64,000 nucleotides of DNA from Caccovicinus sp051878975. GTDB taxonomy: Bacteria; Bacillota; Clostridia; Lachnospirales; Lachnospiraceae. Below, one piece after another: positions 53,660 to 62,754 of this stretch. Within the stretch, counting starts at the first letter, position 1; each line of letters opens with the position of its first letter. The DNA lies in NCBI GenBank assembly GCA_051878975.1, contig JBJELD010000029.1, positions 1 through 64,000 on the forward strand, in the 5' to 3' direction. The notes under the pieces are model-generated. The model saw only the letters and a list, made by a program, of their open reading frames with translations. It had not been told where the DNA came from and searched no databases. Both the position numbers and the translations under genes were made by a program.

Positions 53660-54709
53660 TTATTTAAAAATAATGCATACCGGGCTCTCGGTTTCAATCA
53701 CTCTTCCAGTGGCCGTAAAGGTTCCGTCCTCCTCATCCAGCGAAAACTCCGTAATCGTGTCAGACAATTCATTGGCAGCAAGAATCTTTCCGCCCTTTTC
53801 ATCCATCGTGATGAACCGCGGCTGTCCTCCCCCGGTTTTGATGCAGTCCTTGTATTTCAGCATACCACTTTCCGGCTGAATCTGAAAGCTGGTGATACTG
53901 TCGTGCTTCCGGTTGGACACGATCACATACTTTCCGCTGGTACTCATGATAATGCCGCTTGCCCAGCCATCTCCCGTGTAAGTATCCGGCAGCGTGGGCA
54001 GGATCTGCTTCGGCTCCAGCCTGCCGGTATTCTCATCAAAATGATAACAGGTTACCGAATAGTCCTTCTCATTGACCCCATAGCACCAGCGATTGTTCGG
54101 ATGAAAAACAACATGCCTCGGCTCTGCAATTTCTCTGGATCTCACTGTGCAGGTCTTGTCCAACGCTCCGGTCTCATGGTCAATGCAAAACACGTTCACC
54201 TGACCGAAGCCCTGCTTCCGTCCCTGGCAGGAAACCACAATATAATTTCCGGTCCGGTCCTGAGCAGTCTGATGCGGATGGGAAACCGTGCCTTCCCCGA
54301 TGCCCGGTATGATGTACCGCTCCTGAAACGGCTCCAGGCCGCCGTCCTCCCGTCTCGGCACTACCGCCACCGTTCCCGTCTGCAGGTTCGCCACATACAA
54401 AAAACGGTTCGCCTTCTCCACCGTCAGATGGACCGGATTGATCCCTCCCGTGGAAACCGTGTTGATAAAATGAAGCTTTCCGGTCTCTTCCTCCACCGAA
54501 AATGCACTGATCTCACTGAAATCCCCATGAACGGTATATAAAAATTTTTCAGTCTGATCCAGGCAAAGATACGATGGATTCACCAGATTTTCAACCACCT
54601 GCACCAGCTTCCAGTTTCCGTTCTCTTCAATCTCAAAAACTTTGATTCCTTTTCCTCGGGCATTCCGCTCCTTCGTGGTGCGGCAGCCAACATATGCATA
54701 TCTGCTCAC
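53660..54709 (-). CDS. Lactonase, seven-bladed beta-propeller family (6-phosphogluconolactonase type)
   Basis: This is a 349-residue cytosolic YbhE/Pgl-type protein with repeated blades (NLVNPSYLCLDQTEKFLYTV, GGINPVHLTVEKANRFLYVAN, EPRHVVFHPNNRWCYGVNE, GGGQPRFITMDEKGGKILAANE). The start is taken as GTG at 54709, 8 bases after GGGAGG, giving VSRYAYVGC. Its place in a citrate lyase operon is unusual and suggests that it acts on a lactone or related by-product rather than in the pentose phosphate pathway, but that is inference. Confidence 0.85.
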   Translation of the reverse strand: MSRYAYVGCRTTKERNARGKGIKVFEIEENGNWKLVQVVENLVNPSYLCLDQTEKFLYTVHGDFSEISAFSVEEETGKLHFINTVSTGGINPVHLTVEKANRFLYVANLQTGTVAVVPRREDGGLEPFQERYIIPGIGEGTVSHPHQTAQDRTGNYIVVSCQGRKQGFGQVNVFCIDHETGALDKTCTVRSREIAEPRHVVFHPNNRWCYGVNEKDYSVTCYHFDENTGRLEPKQILPTLPDTYTGDGWASGIIMSTSGKYVIVSNRKHDSITSFQIQPESGMLKYKDCIKTGGGQPRFITMDEKGGKILAANELSDTITEFSLDEEDGTFTATGRVIETESPVCIIFK

Positions 54710-54731
54710 AGTAATCCCTCCCATAACGTAA

Positions 54732-55985
54732 CTAAAGCATCTTGAAAACACCGGCCAGCGCCAGAACTACAACAATCAGAACCGCACCGAAAGAAATCAG
54801 AAACAGCTTTCCGAAAATCGATTGCTGTTCTTCATCCGACGCATTTGTCTCCTGCACATAGGAGGCCAGAATCAAGCTTCCTCCTGTGGAAAGCGGGCTG
54901 ATTCCCGCAACAGTTGCGCCGCCTACGATCGCGGTGACCATTTCCAGCACCGTTACACTTCCGCCTACATTTGCCACGATATCCGGCACCGTCGGAATCA
55001 GAGTCGGCAGCACAACGCCGTTTGCCGAGCTGAACCAGGACATAAGTCCGGCTGTCAGTGCAATGATCGGCGCCGCCGTAAGCTGGTTCATCAGGGAAGC
55101 CAGGATATCCGATAACAGCTCAATTCCGCCCAGCTCCTTGGTAACTGCCATCAGCACATTTACGCCGCAGATCAGGATCAACACACTCCAGGGAACCAGC
55201 TTGACTGCAGCCTTCTCATTTACCACCCCGCATAAAATCAGGATCAAAGACAGCGCAAAGGACACCAGTCCCACGTCCCAGCGGAATCCGACTACCGCCA
55301 CCACCAGCGCCAGAAGTGCTGCAATGCAGAGCAGCTGCTCCTTGCTGAATTTCGGAAGCTGCTCTTTCTTTACCGCTCCGTCTGTCTTTAACCGATAACC
55401 TTTAAACACCACATACAGCACAGCCGCGCACAGAACGTTCGCCACCGTCACGCCGATAAAGACCGGCGCTGCCATGCCTTCATACCCCATCTCCGCAGTC
55501 AGATCCGTGACAATAATGCCGGAAAGTGCAATGGGGGATGCTGTCCCGCCTACCGCACCGAGAATGGCCATGCTGCCCAGAAGAATCGGAGATGCTTTCA
55601 TCTGCACTGCCAGAGACACTGCAAAAATGATCATGACCGACTGCACCGAAATTGCGCCCGGTCCGGCAGCCGATAATATGTAAGAAACCGCATAAATAAT
55701 GATTGGAATCAGAAACGTTTTTCCGCCCACCAGTGAAACCATCTTTTTTGACAAAAGCTCCAGCGTATGATTGTCCTGCAGCAGGCAGAAGAAAAACATG
55801 GTTCCTAAAAGCGTGAGAAACAGCTTGCTCGGAAAGCCTCCCAGAATCACCGATGTTTCCACCTTTCCTATCAATCCAAGAATAAATGCCAGACCCATGG
55901 ATACGATGCCGACATTGATTTTCTTTGTAAATCCCAATACGATTGCCGCTGCCAGAAACAGCAGCGAAATTACCTGATACGTCAT
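54732..55985 (-). CDS. MatC-like dicarboxylate transporter
   Basis: This is a 417-residue integral membrane protein with about 12 helices, of the ion-transporter superfamily. The N-terminal part resembles MatC (malonate/dicarboxylate carrier): INVGIVSMGLAFILGLI, GTMFFFCLLQDNHTLELLSKKMV, SAAGPGAISVQSVMIIFAVSLA, GAVGGTASPIALSGIIVTD. The C-terminal half has WFSSANGVVLPTLIPTVPDI and GISPLSTGGSLILASY. The ATG at 55985 has AAGGAGTGGAGAAGT upstream. It is a second organic-acid carrier beside CitM in the cit operon; the substrate is uncertain. Confidence 0.8.
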   Translation of the reverse strand: MTYQVISLLFLAAAIVLGFTKKINVGIVSMGLAFILGLIGKVETSVILGGFPSKLFLTLLGTMFFFCLLQDNHTLELLSKKMVSLVGGKTFLIPIIIYAVSYILSAAGPGAISVQSVMIIFAVSLAVQMKASPILLGSMAILGAVGGTASPIALSGIIVTDLTAEMGYEGMAAPVFIGVTVANVLCAAVLYVVFKGYRLKTDGAVKKEQLPKFSKEQLLCIAALLALVVAVVGFRWDVGLVSFALSLILILCGVVNEKAAVKLVPWSVLILICGVNVLMAVTKELGGIELLSDILASLMNQLTAAPIIALTAGLMSWFSSANGVVLPTLIPTVPDIVANVGGSVTVLEMVTAIVGGATVAGISPLSTGGSLILASYVQETNASDEEQQSIFGKLFLISFGAVLIVVVLALAGVFKML

Positions 55986-56039
55986 ACTTCTCCACTCCTT
56001 ATTATACGGCAGGCACAGCAAATGTCTGCCGTTATCCTG

Positions 56040-57332
56040 TTAAAACGGAACTACCCCCAAAATAGTAGATGCAATCAGTACAAGAATACTCATCGGCCAG
56101 ACAAACTTCAGGGAATATTTGATATGATCACCAATCGATACATCCGCCAGACCAAGTCCCACATAGACAGCCGCCACAGAGGGGCTGACCGGAGTCCCAT
56201 AGGTCGCAGTCAAAAGAAAGGTTGCGGCAACAGCCTCTGCCGACACACCAAATGGAGCTACTACCCCCATTATAATGGGAAGCAGGGCATAATAAAAGGC
56301 GTCCGTTCCCAGAATCATCATTAACGGCACAGAGAACAAAGCCATAAACCAGTGCATATGCGGCGCCATGGAAGAGGGCAGCACGGCAACGATCGTATTC
56401 GCCATTGCTTCCACCATACCGGTCCCGCTGATAACGCCCATGAAAATTCCCACTGCAAACAACGTCACAGTCATCACCATGGCATTTTGCCCCAGGGATT
56501 TGATCTTGCTATTCTGTGTTTTCGTATTTGGGAAATTTACCACTAACGCAATCGCATAGGCAATCATAAAGATCGAATACAGCGGCATCGGAGTATCCAG
56601 GAAAAGAAGCGCCAGCATAACCAGCGTCAGAACCAGATTAAACCAATATTTCCAGCTTTTTTCTCCTTTCTTTTTGTTCTGTACTGTCTCGTCCGCTGCC
56701 TCTGCCTCCTCCGGATGCAGGCCGTGACGGATCTCATTTTGAGATACCAGAAATGCATTCAGGAAAGCACAGATAATCAGACAGAGCACACCAGGAAGAA
56801 TAAAGGAATACAGATCTCCCGTTTCCACGCTGGCCACAGTAGCCGCACGCATAGTAGGCCCGCCCCATGGCACAATATTCATCACCGCATAAGGTCCGCA
56901 CATCAGCGCAAGCAGCGCCTCCCGGCGAAAACCGAGACGTTTTAAAATGGGGAGAAAAGCAGGCACCACAATCAGAAACGTGGTCGCGCCAGAACCGTCA
57001 AGATGAGCAACAAAGGTAGTCAGAAGCAGCGCAATGACAACCATTGCCATGCTTTTTCCGGCTTTTTTCGTCAATGCCCGGATAATCGGATCAAACAATC
57101 CCATCTCATCCATCAAAGTAAAATAAGAAATGGAAAAAACAAACAGCACTGCCGTACTCAGCATGGACTTCATTCCGTCTCCGATGAATCCTCCGATTTC
57201 CGTAACGGAAAATCCGGCAATGACTGCGGCAATCAAAGGCAGTCCGATAAATGCAACCGGCGGACTGACCCAGCTTTTAATCAGCACGATCATCAAAATG
57301 ATCATTAACGTAAATCCTATTACAGCCAGCAT
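56040..57332 (-). CDS. CitMHS-family citrate transporter
   Basis: This 430-residue transporter of the CitMHS family, about 12 membrane helices, begins MLAVIGFTLMIILMIVLIKSWVSPPVAFIGLPLIAAV. Family segments are VAHLDGSGATTFLIVVPAFLPILKRLG, MNIVPWGGPTMRAATV, GTDAFYYALLPIIMGV and YGTPVSPSVAAVYVGLGL. It should import citrate, usually as a divalent-metal complex, with protons. The ATG at 57332 has AAGGGGACAGG upstream. A long upstream extension crosses the intercistronic hairpin and is rejected. Confidence 0.92.
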   Translation of the reverse strand: MLAVIGFTLMIILMIVLIKSWVSPPVAFIGLPLIAAVIAGFSVTEIGGFIGDGMKSMLSTAVLFVFSISYFTLMDEMGLFDPIIRALTKKAGKSMAMVVIALLLTTFVAHLDGSGATTFLIVVPAFLPILKRLGFRREALLALMCGPYAVMNIVPWGGPTMRAATVASVETGDLYSFILPGVLCLIICAFLNAFLVSQNEIRHGLHPEEAEAADETVQNKKKGEKSWKYWFNLVLTLVMLALLFLDTPMPLYSIFMIAYAIALVVNFPNTKTQNSKIKSLGQNAMVMTVTLFAVGIFMGVISGTGMVEAMANTIVAVLPSSMAPHMHWFMALFSVPLMMILGTDAFYYALLPIIMGVVAPFGVSAEAVAATFLLTATYGTPVSPSVAAVYVGLGLADVSIGDHIKYSLKFVWPMSILVLIASTILGVVPF

Positions 57333-57359
57333 AACCTGTCCCCTTTCACCTTTTGAAGG

Positions 57360-57403
57360 AAAGCTGCCGCCGGGTCTTTTCACTTCCTGCCCGCGGCAGC
57401 TTT
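57360..57403 (-). other. Hairpin between citF and the citrate transporter gene
   Basis: AAAGCTGCCGC and GCGGCAGCTTT form a perfect 11-bp stem with a 22-base loop. No T tract follows on the minus strand. It may separate expression of lyase and transporter genes by partial termination or mRNA processing. Confidence 0.65.
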
Positions 57404-57438
57404 CTTCTGTATACAAATTTCCTTGTTTGTATCCGTTT

Positions 57439-58995
57439 TTAGAACTGATACGGCTTTACCTTCTTCACTACATCCAGAATGGTGCCGTCACGGGCCTCCA
57501 CGATCGCCACGATCTGATCCTCCCACTCCAGCGGATCCGGTTCGCCAACCAGGCTGTATGCCTTTTCCTGCAGGCTCTCAATGGTCACATGCCGGATACC
57601 GGCTTTATCCAGACACGCAATCAGATCCTGCCGGACCGGATTAACTGCAATACCGTAATCCGTGACCAGTACATCCACACAATCGCCTGGGGTCGTAACG
57701 GTTACTACCTCCTTGCAGACCGTTGCCATGCGGCCGCGGGTCAGAGGCGTTACAATGATACAGCATTTGCTTCCTGCTGCCGTGTCCGGATGCCCGCCCG
57801 GAGCTCCGCGGAGTACGCCGTCAGAACCGGTAATCACATTTACGTTAAACTTGGTATCGATCTCCAGTGCAGAAAGCACAACATAATCCAGCTTATTGAC
57901 GTATGCACCCTTGTTGGAGGCATTTGCATATTCACTTAAATCAATTTCAATGTGATGCGGATTGGTAAACAGGTGGGCTGCCGCTCCCTGATCAAAATCC
58001 TGAGTATCCAGAATGTAATCCACCAGCCCTTTGTCCTGCAGCGCGCAGATTGCAGAGCTGGTTCCGCCCAGTGCAAAGCTCATCTTGATATTCTGCTTTC
58101 TCATATGCTCTTCCAGGAACCGGTTTACTGCCAGAGAAGGGCCGCCGACACCGGTCTGGAAGGAAAATCCGTCCTTAAAATACGGAGTCGCCGCAATGAC
58201 ATTTGCTACATTCTGTGCCATCATCAGCTCTCTTGGATTGTCCGTCATACGCGCTTCCTTCGTTGCAATCTTCTTCGGATCACCGATGGCATCTACCACG
58301 CAGACTGCATCTACATCAATACAGGAAATGGAAGACGGAAGGTTCGGGAACGGAACCAGGGTATCCGTAATGATCACCGTGTGGTCCGCATAATGAGCAT
58401 CATGATTGGCAAAGCCCATGGAACCACAATTATTCTTTCCGCCGGTGCCCTTTGCATTTCCGCAGCAGTCTGAAGTCGCCGCTGCCAGAAAGGCAATGTC
58501 GATATGAACCTCGCCGGCCTCAACCGCGCGCGGACGGCCGCCGTGGCTCCGGATGATTGCCGGATTCTTTAACTTTCCGGCCGAAATCACCTCGCCGATG
58601 CGGCCGCGGACGCCGGAAGTCTGTGCCTCCACAATGATGCCCTGCTCCATGTAATCTGCAAAAATATCCTGCGCTGAACCGAGAGAGGTCGCTGCTACAT
58701 GGAGATCCTTAAGACCCATTTCCTCTACCAGAACCCTGCAGACCATAGCTGCCACATAATCGCCGTCACGGAATTCGGTGTGGAAGGAGAAGGTCATTCC
58801 GTCATGAGCGCCGCATTTTTCGCAGGCCTCACGGATGGTCTGACAGATCTTGCTCTCCACCGGCTTCTCTCCCCGTCTTACGGTCGGAGAAGCTTTTTTC
58901 ACGTACTGTCCGTCTTTATAATTCTTTCCCTGATACACCTCACGGCCATCTTTCAGCAGGTAATCGGGAATTTCTCTTCCAACTGCATTTTTCAT
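57439..58995 (-). CDS. citF: Citrate lyase alpha subunit (citrate CoA-transferase)
   Basis: This 518-residue subunit exchanges acetyl for citryl on the acyl carrier protein. It begins MKNAVGREIPDYLLKDGREVYQG, the family start. GMTFSFHTEFRDGDYV, GIIVEAQTSGVRGRIGEVISAGKL, HIDIAFLAAATSDCCGNAKG and GSDGVLRGAPGGHPDTAAGSK match CitF. The ATG at 58995 is 9 bases after GGAG; a TTG 6 bases further up is less likely. It follows citE by 17 bases. Confidence 0.97.
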   Translation of the reverse strand: MKNAVGREIPDYLLKDGREVYQGKNYKDGQYVKKASPTVRRGEKPVESKICQTIREACEKCGAHDGMTFSFHTEFRDGDYVAAMVCRVLVEEMGLKDLHVAATSLGSAQDIFADYMEQGIIVEAQTSGVRGRIGEVISAGKLKNPAIIRSHGGRPRAVEAGEVHIDIAFLAAATSDCCGNAKGTGGKNNCGSMGFANHDAHYADHTVIITDTLVPFPNLPSSISCIDVDAVCVVDAIGDPKKIATKEARMTDNPRELMMAQNVANVIAATPYFKDGFSFQTGVGGPSLAVNRFLEEHMRKQNIKMSFALGGTSSAICALQDKGLVDYILDTQDFDQGAAAHLFTNPHHIEIDLSEYANASNKGAYVNKLDYVVLSALEIDTKFNVNVITGSDGVLRGAPGGHPDTAAGSKCCIIVTPLTRGRMATVCKEVVTVTTPGDCVDVLVTDYGIAVNPVRQDLIACLDKAGIRHVTIESLQEKAYSLVGEPDPLEWEDQIVAIVEARDGTILDVVKKVKPYQF

Positions 58996-59012
58996 ATCCA
59001 ATGTCTCCTTTC

Positions 59013-59924
59013 CTACAGATCGCCGTGGTAAACGCCGCAGGCCTTTGCCAAAGCAATAATACGTTTTGCATCTTCAAAGAATGGAATATCCACCATCTTT
59101 CCATCCACCGTGTAAACACCGATTCCTGCATCTGCCTGTGCCTGACAGCCGCGAACCAGCTTCTCTGCATATGCGATTTCCTTTTCCGTCGGCGCAAACG
59201 TTTCGTGCACAAAAGCAATCTGCTTCGGATTGACAATACTCTTGCCGTCAAATCCCATTTTATGATTCTGGATGACCTCTGCCCGGAAGCCTTCCATGTC
59301 ATCAATGTTCGGGTACATGGTGTCAAAGCACTGTACACCTGCCGCTCTTGCTGCCAGAAGCATCATGCCGCGTGCAGTCATCATTTCCACGCCGTCCCGC
59401 TGAATCTGAACATGCATGCTCTTTCGGAAATCTCCTCCGGAAATCGCACATCCAAACATTCGGTCAGAAGCCGTCACGATCTCATACGCATTCATAATGC
59501 CCAGCGGACTTTCCAGCGCTGCCATCAGAAGTGTTCTTCCTTCTTCTACGCCAAACTCCCGCTCAGCTGCCAGAACCGCATCCTCTACCTGATGAACCAT
59601 CTGAGCATTTTCACACTTTGCAATGCGGATTCCGTCTGCGCCTCCGGCCACACATACCCGCACATCCTCCTGCCAGTGCGGCGTATCCAGACCGTTAATG
59701 CGGACAATCACTTCCGTATCGCCATAATCGATATTTTTTAGTGCATGATACAGGCTGAAACGTGCTGCATCCTTCTGATTTTCCGCCACAGCATCCTCCA
59801 AATCGAGAATAATGCTGTCGCTTCCGTAAATGTATGCGTCTTTGATCAAACCTGGTTTCTGTGCATTCATAAACATCATAGTACGACGCAGACGCTTTTT
59901 ATCTGGCTTTGGACGATTAATCAT
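59013..59924 (-). CDS. citE: Citrate lyase beta subunit (citryl-ACP lyase)
   Basis: This 303-residue HpcH/HpaI aldolase-fold enzyme cleaves citryl-ACP to acetyl-ACP and oxaloacetate. RRTMMFMNAQKPGLIKDAYIYGSDSIILDLEDAVAE, VRINGLDTPHWQEDV, LLMAALESPLGIMNAYEI and FDGKSIVNPKQIAFVHETF identify it. The ATG overlaps the end of citD by 8 bases and uses GGAGG inside citD. Confidence 0.97.
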   Translation of the reverse strand: MINRPKPDKKRLRRTMMFMNAQKPGLIKDAYIYGSDSIILDLEDAVAENQKDAARFSLYHALKNIDYGDTEVIVRINGLDTPHWQEDVRVCVAGGADGIRIAKCENAQMVHQVEDAVLAAEREFGVEEGRTLLMAALESPLGIMNAYEIVTASDRMFGCAISGGDFRKSMHVQIQRDGVEMMTARGMMLLAARAAGVQCFDTMYPNIDDMEGFRAEVIQNHKMGFDGKSIVNPKQIAFVHETFAPTEKEIAYAEKLVRGCQAQADAGIGVYTVDGKMVDIPFFEDAKRIIALAKACGVYHGDL

Positions 59925-60219
59925 TGATCATACCTCCCCATGGAATATTGGAAGCGGACTTGCCGCAGCTGCGGAACACGGCGCACTCCACACGCGCCTT
60001 TAAAGTACAGTCCAGCGCTCCCTTATCAATTACCGTTACCTTTGCATCTTTTACCTCCAGACGCTCCAGTGTTTCCAGCACCGTCGCTTTGATCTGACGT
60101 CCGTACTGGTTCAATACACTGCTCTGAAGATTCAGCTCCAGTCCGTTTCCGGGCTCTACGGTGACCTGTGCATCACTGGATTCCAGCGTGCCGGCCATAG
60201 CACTTTTTTCGATTAACAT
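59917..60219 (-). CDS. citD: Citrate lyase gamma subunit (acyl carrier protein)
   Basis: The 100-residue acyl carrier subunit has AGTLESSD with Ser14, the site that carries the 2'-(5''-triphosphoribosyl)-3'-dephospho-CoA group in this family. The ATG at 60219 follows AAGGAGGAAATGAG; an in-frame start at 60297 has no ribosome binding site. It is the first gene of the minus-strand cit operon. The prosthetic group enzymes are encoded on the divergent strand. Confidence 0.95.
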   Translation of the reverse strand: MLIEKSAMAGTLESSDAQVTVEPGNGLELNLQSSVLNQYGRQIKATVLETLERLEVKDAKVTVIDKGALDCTLKARVECAVFRSCGKSASNIPWGGMIND

Positions 60220-60310
60220 CTCATTTCCTCCTTGCATGGGCTTCATTTGCTTTGATGCCTTCATTCTAGCCCGGTATTCTTCAGTTGTAAAATTCATAAT
60301 TATTCTGTTA

Positions 60311-60430
60311 ATTCATTCCTGTTTGGAATGTTGCTTGTTTTTTCAGGAAACCCCATATTTTCTTATCCAGATTGCACAATTTTCCCCGTTTCTCCTTATG
60401 CAACCTGCATATTCATTCTGTTTTGGAATG
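60311..60430. promoter_or_regulatory. Twin operator-like repeats between the divergent cit operons
   Basis: ATTCATTC-(C)TGTTT(T)-GGAATG occurs at 60311-60330 and 60411-60430, start-to-start exactly 100 bp. Each contains a CATTC...GAATG inverted repeat in the style of LysR binding sites. The AT-rich 312-base gap (60220-60531) holds no gene; -10-like TATTAT for the plus strand is near 60489 but I could not fix the promoters with confidence. Confidence 0.75.
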
Positions 60431-60531
60431 GAATCCCGCGAATAATTGTCATAATAAAACGACTTTTCAGAAAAACGATTCTGTTGTATTATGAATAAAA
60501 AGAATGGAATTTGTACAGAAAGGAAGATGAA

Positions 60532-61386
60532 ATGGACGAAAAAGATTTTGAGATGCTGAACATACTGAATGAAACCAGAAACATCACCCGCGCCTCCGAG
60601 CAGCTGTACATGACTCAGTCTGCTTTATCGAAACGGATTAAAGGAATTGAGAAGGAGCTGGGCATCGAAATGCTGATCCGTTCCCGCCAGGGTATCCGTT
60701 TTACGCCGGCCGGCGAGGCCGTTCTCCAGCACAGCTCTGCCGCCGCCAGAGAAATGGACAAGCTGCGCCGAAGCCTGGATTCCATGCAGGAGGAAATCTG
60801 CGGTACCTTGAACACCGGTATTTCCATCAATTTTGCTCAATACCGGCTGCCGGATATCCTGGCTGATTACCATAAAAAATACCCGAAGGTGAATCTGCAC
60901 ATCACCACCGGGCAGAGCCGTCTTCTTTACCGCCAGATGGTAGACGGAACGCTGGATATTGCCGTACTGAGAGGAGAATATCCCTGGGACGGCATCCAGT
61001 TTCTTCTGTCTCAGGAAAACATCTGCCTGGTCTGCAGCCCGGAATATCAGCACACACCACTGTCCGACTATTTATACATCAGCCATAAGACAGATCCCAC
61101 CCAGTCCGCCATGATGGCGCGCTGGATGCACGAACAGGGGCTGGATCCCCGCAAAAATGGATTCTGTGTGGACAGCGTGACCACCTGCATGGAAATGGTC
61201 AAGCGCGGGCTGGGATGGGCGCTTCTGCCGGAAATTGCCCTGGAACATTTTAACGGGTATGCCCGGCCCTGCATTTTTGAAAACGGAGAACCGTTCATAA
61301 GACGCACCTACATCTTATGCCAGCATGAGGCCATGGAGCTGCCGCAGGTGCAGGCCTTCATGGATACATTAAAAGCGAACCGCTAA
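60532..61386 (+). CDS. LysR-family regulator of the citrate lyase genes
   Basis: This 284-residue regulator has the winged helix EMLNILNETRNITRASEQLYMTQSALSKRIKGIEKELGIEMLIRSRQGIRFTPAGEAV and a LysR effector domain. The ATG at 60532 follows AAGGAAGATGAA. It is divergent from citDEF and first in the citXG-citC operon, so it is inferred to sense citrate or a related acid and act at the repeats upstream. Confidence 0.92.
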   Translation: MDEKDFEMLNILNETRNITRASEQLYMTQSALSKRIKGIEKELGIEMLIRSRQGIRFTPAGEAVLQHSSAAAREMDKLRRSLDSMQEEICGTLNTGISINFAQYRLPDILADYHKKYPKVNLHITTGQSRLLYRQMVDGTLDIAVLRGEYPWDGIQFLLSQENICLVCSPEYQHTPLSDYLYISHKTDPTQSAMMARWMHEQGLDPRKNGFCVDSVTTCMEMVKRGLGWALLPEIALEHFNGYARPCIFENGEPFIRRTYILCQHEAMELPQVQAFMDTLKANR

Positions 61387-61396
61387 GGAGGATACA

Positions 61397-62752
61397 ATGG
61401 ATTATCAGGTTACATTACCGGAAATGCTCGGCGCCAGAGACCGCCGGGCCGAGAAGCAGCAGAAGCTGCTGGAGCAATTTCATGCTTCCATGATCTGCTT
61501 TACCATGAATATTGCCGGACCTGTCAAAAACAGCCGGCTGATCCGGAGGGGATTTGAGCTGGGATGCCGCCGCCTCAAAAAACAGCTGAAAGCCCGAAAC
61601 ATCGACTGCATCCATTATGAAGAAATCAATGAGGTGACCGGAAATGAAGCTTACTATATCATTGACCGGGACCCGCTTGTCATCAAGCAGATTACTGCAG
61701 ATATCGAGGATGGCTCCCGGCTGGGACGGCTGTTTGACATGGATGTGCTGGACCGAAACGGGAAAAAAACAGACCGGAGTGAGCTGGGACTTGCGCCGCG
61801 ACGCTGCCTGATCTGCGGCAGACCGGCGAAGGAATGCGCCCGCAGCCGGACCCACACAGTATCCGAACTGCAGCAGCAGACAACGCAGATTCTGCTCCAG
61901 TCCCTGGAAGATGCTGATTCGAAGGACGCAGCACAGCTGGCCTGCCGGGCACTCCTCTATGAAGTCAGCACTACACCGAAGCCCGGACTGGTGGACCGCG
62001 AAAACAACGGCAGCCACAAGGATATGGATATTTTCACCTTTATCAACAGCGCCGCAGCTCTGTGGCCGTACTTCGAAGCCTGTACGCGGATCGGAAGAAA
62101 AACCGCAGACCGTCCTGCACCGGAAACCTTTCACGAACTCCGGCAGGCAGGAAGAAATGCCGAAGCAGACATGTTCGCCGCCACAAACGGTGTCAACACG
62201 CACAAAGGAGCAATTTTTTCCGTAGGGATTCTCTGCGCTGCTCTGGGAAGACTTTCCAGGGAGCAGTGGAACGTGCCCTCTGCCATACTGGATGAATGTG
62301 CCGCCATGACGAAAGGACTGGTGGAAACGGACTTTGCCGGGCTGACCGAAGAAAATGCCTGCACCGTCGGCCAGAAGCTTTATCTGCACTACCGGATTAC
62401 CGGCGTGCGCGGACAGATGGAACAGGGGCTTCCTGCTGTGCGGGAAGCCGGACTGCCGGTTTTAAAGGAGGGAATCTCCCGCGGCCTGACCATCAATGAC
62501 GCCGGCTGCGCCGCCCTTCTGGCATTGATTGCCGCCGACACCGATACCAACCTGATCGCAAGAAGCAGCATTGCCGTTCAGCAGGAAACGGCCGCACAGA
62601 TCCGGACGCTGCTTTCCGAGACACCTTATCCGGACAGGCAGACACTTCGGCAGCTTGACCGGGAATTCACAGAAAAGAATCTGTCTCCGGGCGGCAGCGC
62701 CGATCTGCTGGCAATCTGCTACCTGCTGTATTTTTTAGAAAATGAGGTATGA
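61397..62752 (+). CDS. citXG: CitX-CitG fusion: holo-citrate lyase synthase and triphosphoribosyl-dephospho-CoA synthase
   Basis: The 451 residues join two enzymes of prosthetic group assembly. CitX (about 1-165; LPEMLGARDRRAEKQQKLL, GRLFDMDVLD, RRCLICGRPAKECARSRTH) attaches the group to CitD. CitG (about 175-451; ACRALLYEVSTTPKPGLVDRENNGSHKDMDIFTFINSA, GVNTHKGAIFSVGILC) makes it from ATP and dephospho-CoA. Such CitXG fusions are known. AAGGAGGATACA overlaps the lysR stop, and the 3' end meets citC. Confidence 0.94.
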   Translation: MDYQVTLPEMLGARDRRAEKQQKLLEQFHASMICFTMNIAGPVKNSRLIRRGFELGCRRLKKQLKARNIDCIHYEEINEVTGNEAYYIIDRDPLVIKQITADIEDGSRLGRLFDMDVLDRNGKKTDRSELGLAPRRCLICGRPAKECARSRTHTVSELQQQTTQILLQSLEDADSKDAAQLACRALLYEVSTTPKPGLVDRENNGSHKDMDIFTFINSAAALWPYFEACTRIGRKTADRPAPETFHELRQAGRNAEADMFAATNGVNTHKGAIFSVGILCAALGRLSREQWNVPSAILDECAAMTKGLVETDFAGLTEENACTVGQKLYLHYRITGVRGQMEQGLPAVREAGLPVLKEGISRGLTINDAGCAALLALIAADTDTNLIARSSIAVQQETAAQIRTLLSETPYPDRQTLRQLDREFTEKNLSPGGSADLLAICYLLYFLENEV

Positions 62753-62754
62753 TC

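Noticed and set aside
60220..60297. Longer citD starting at 60297
   Set aside because: No ribosome binding site there, while 60219 has AAGGAGG and gives Ser14 at the known attachment position.
61397..62752. citX and citG joined by a sequencing error
   Set aside because: The linker is in frame and natural CitXG fusions are known.
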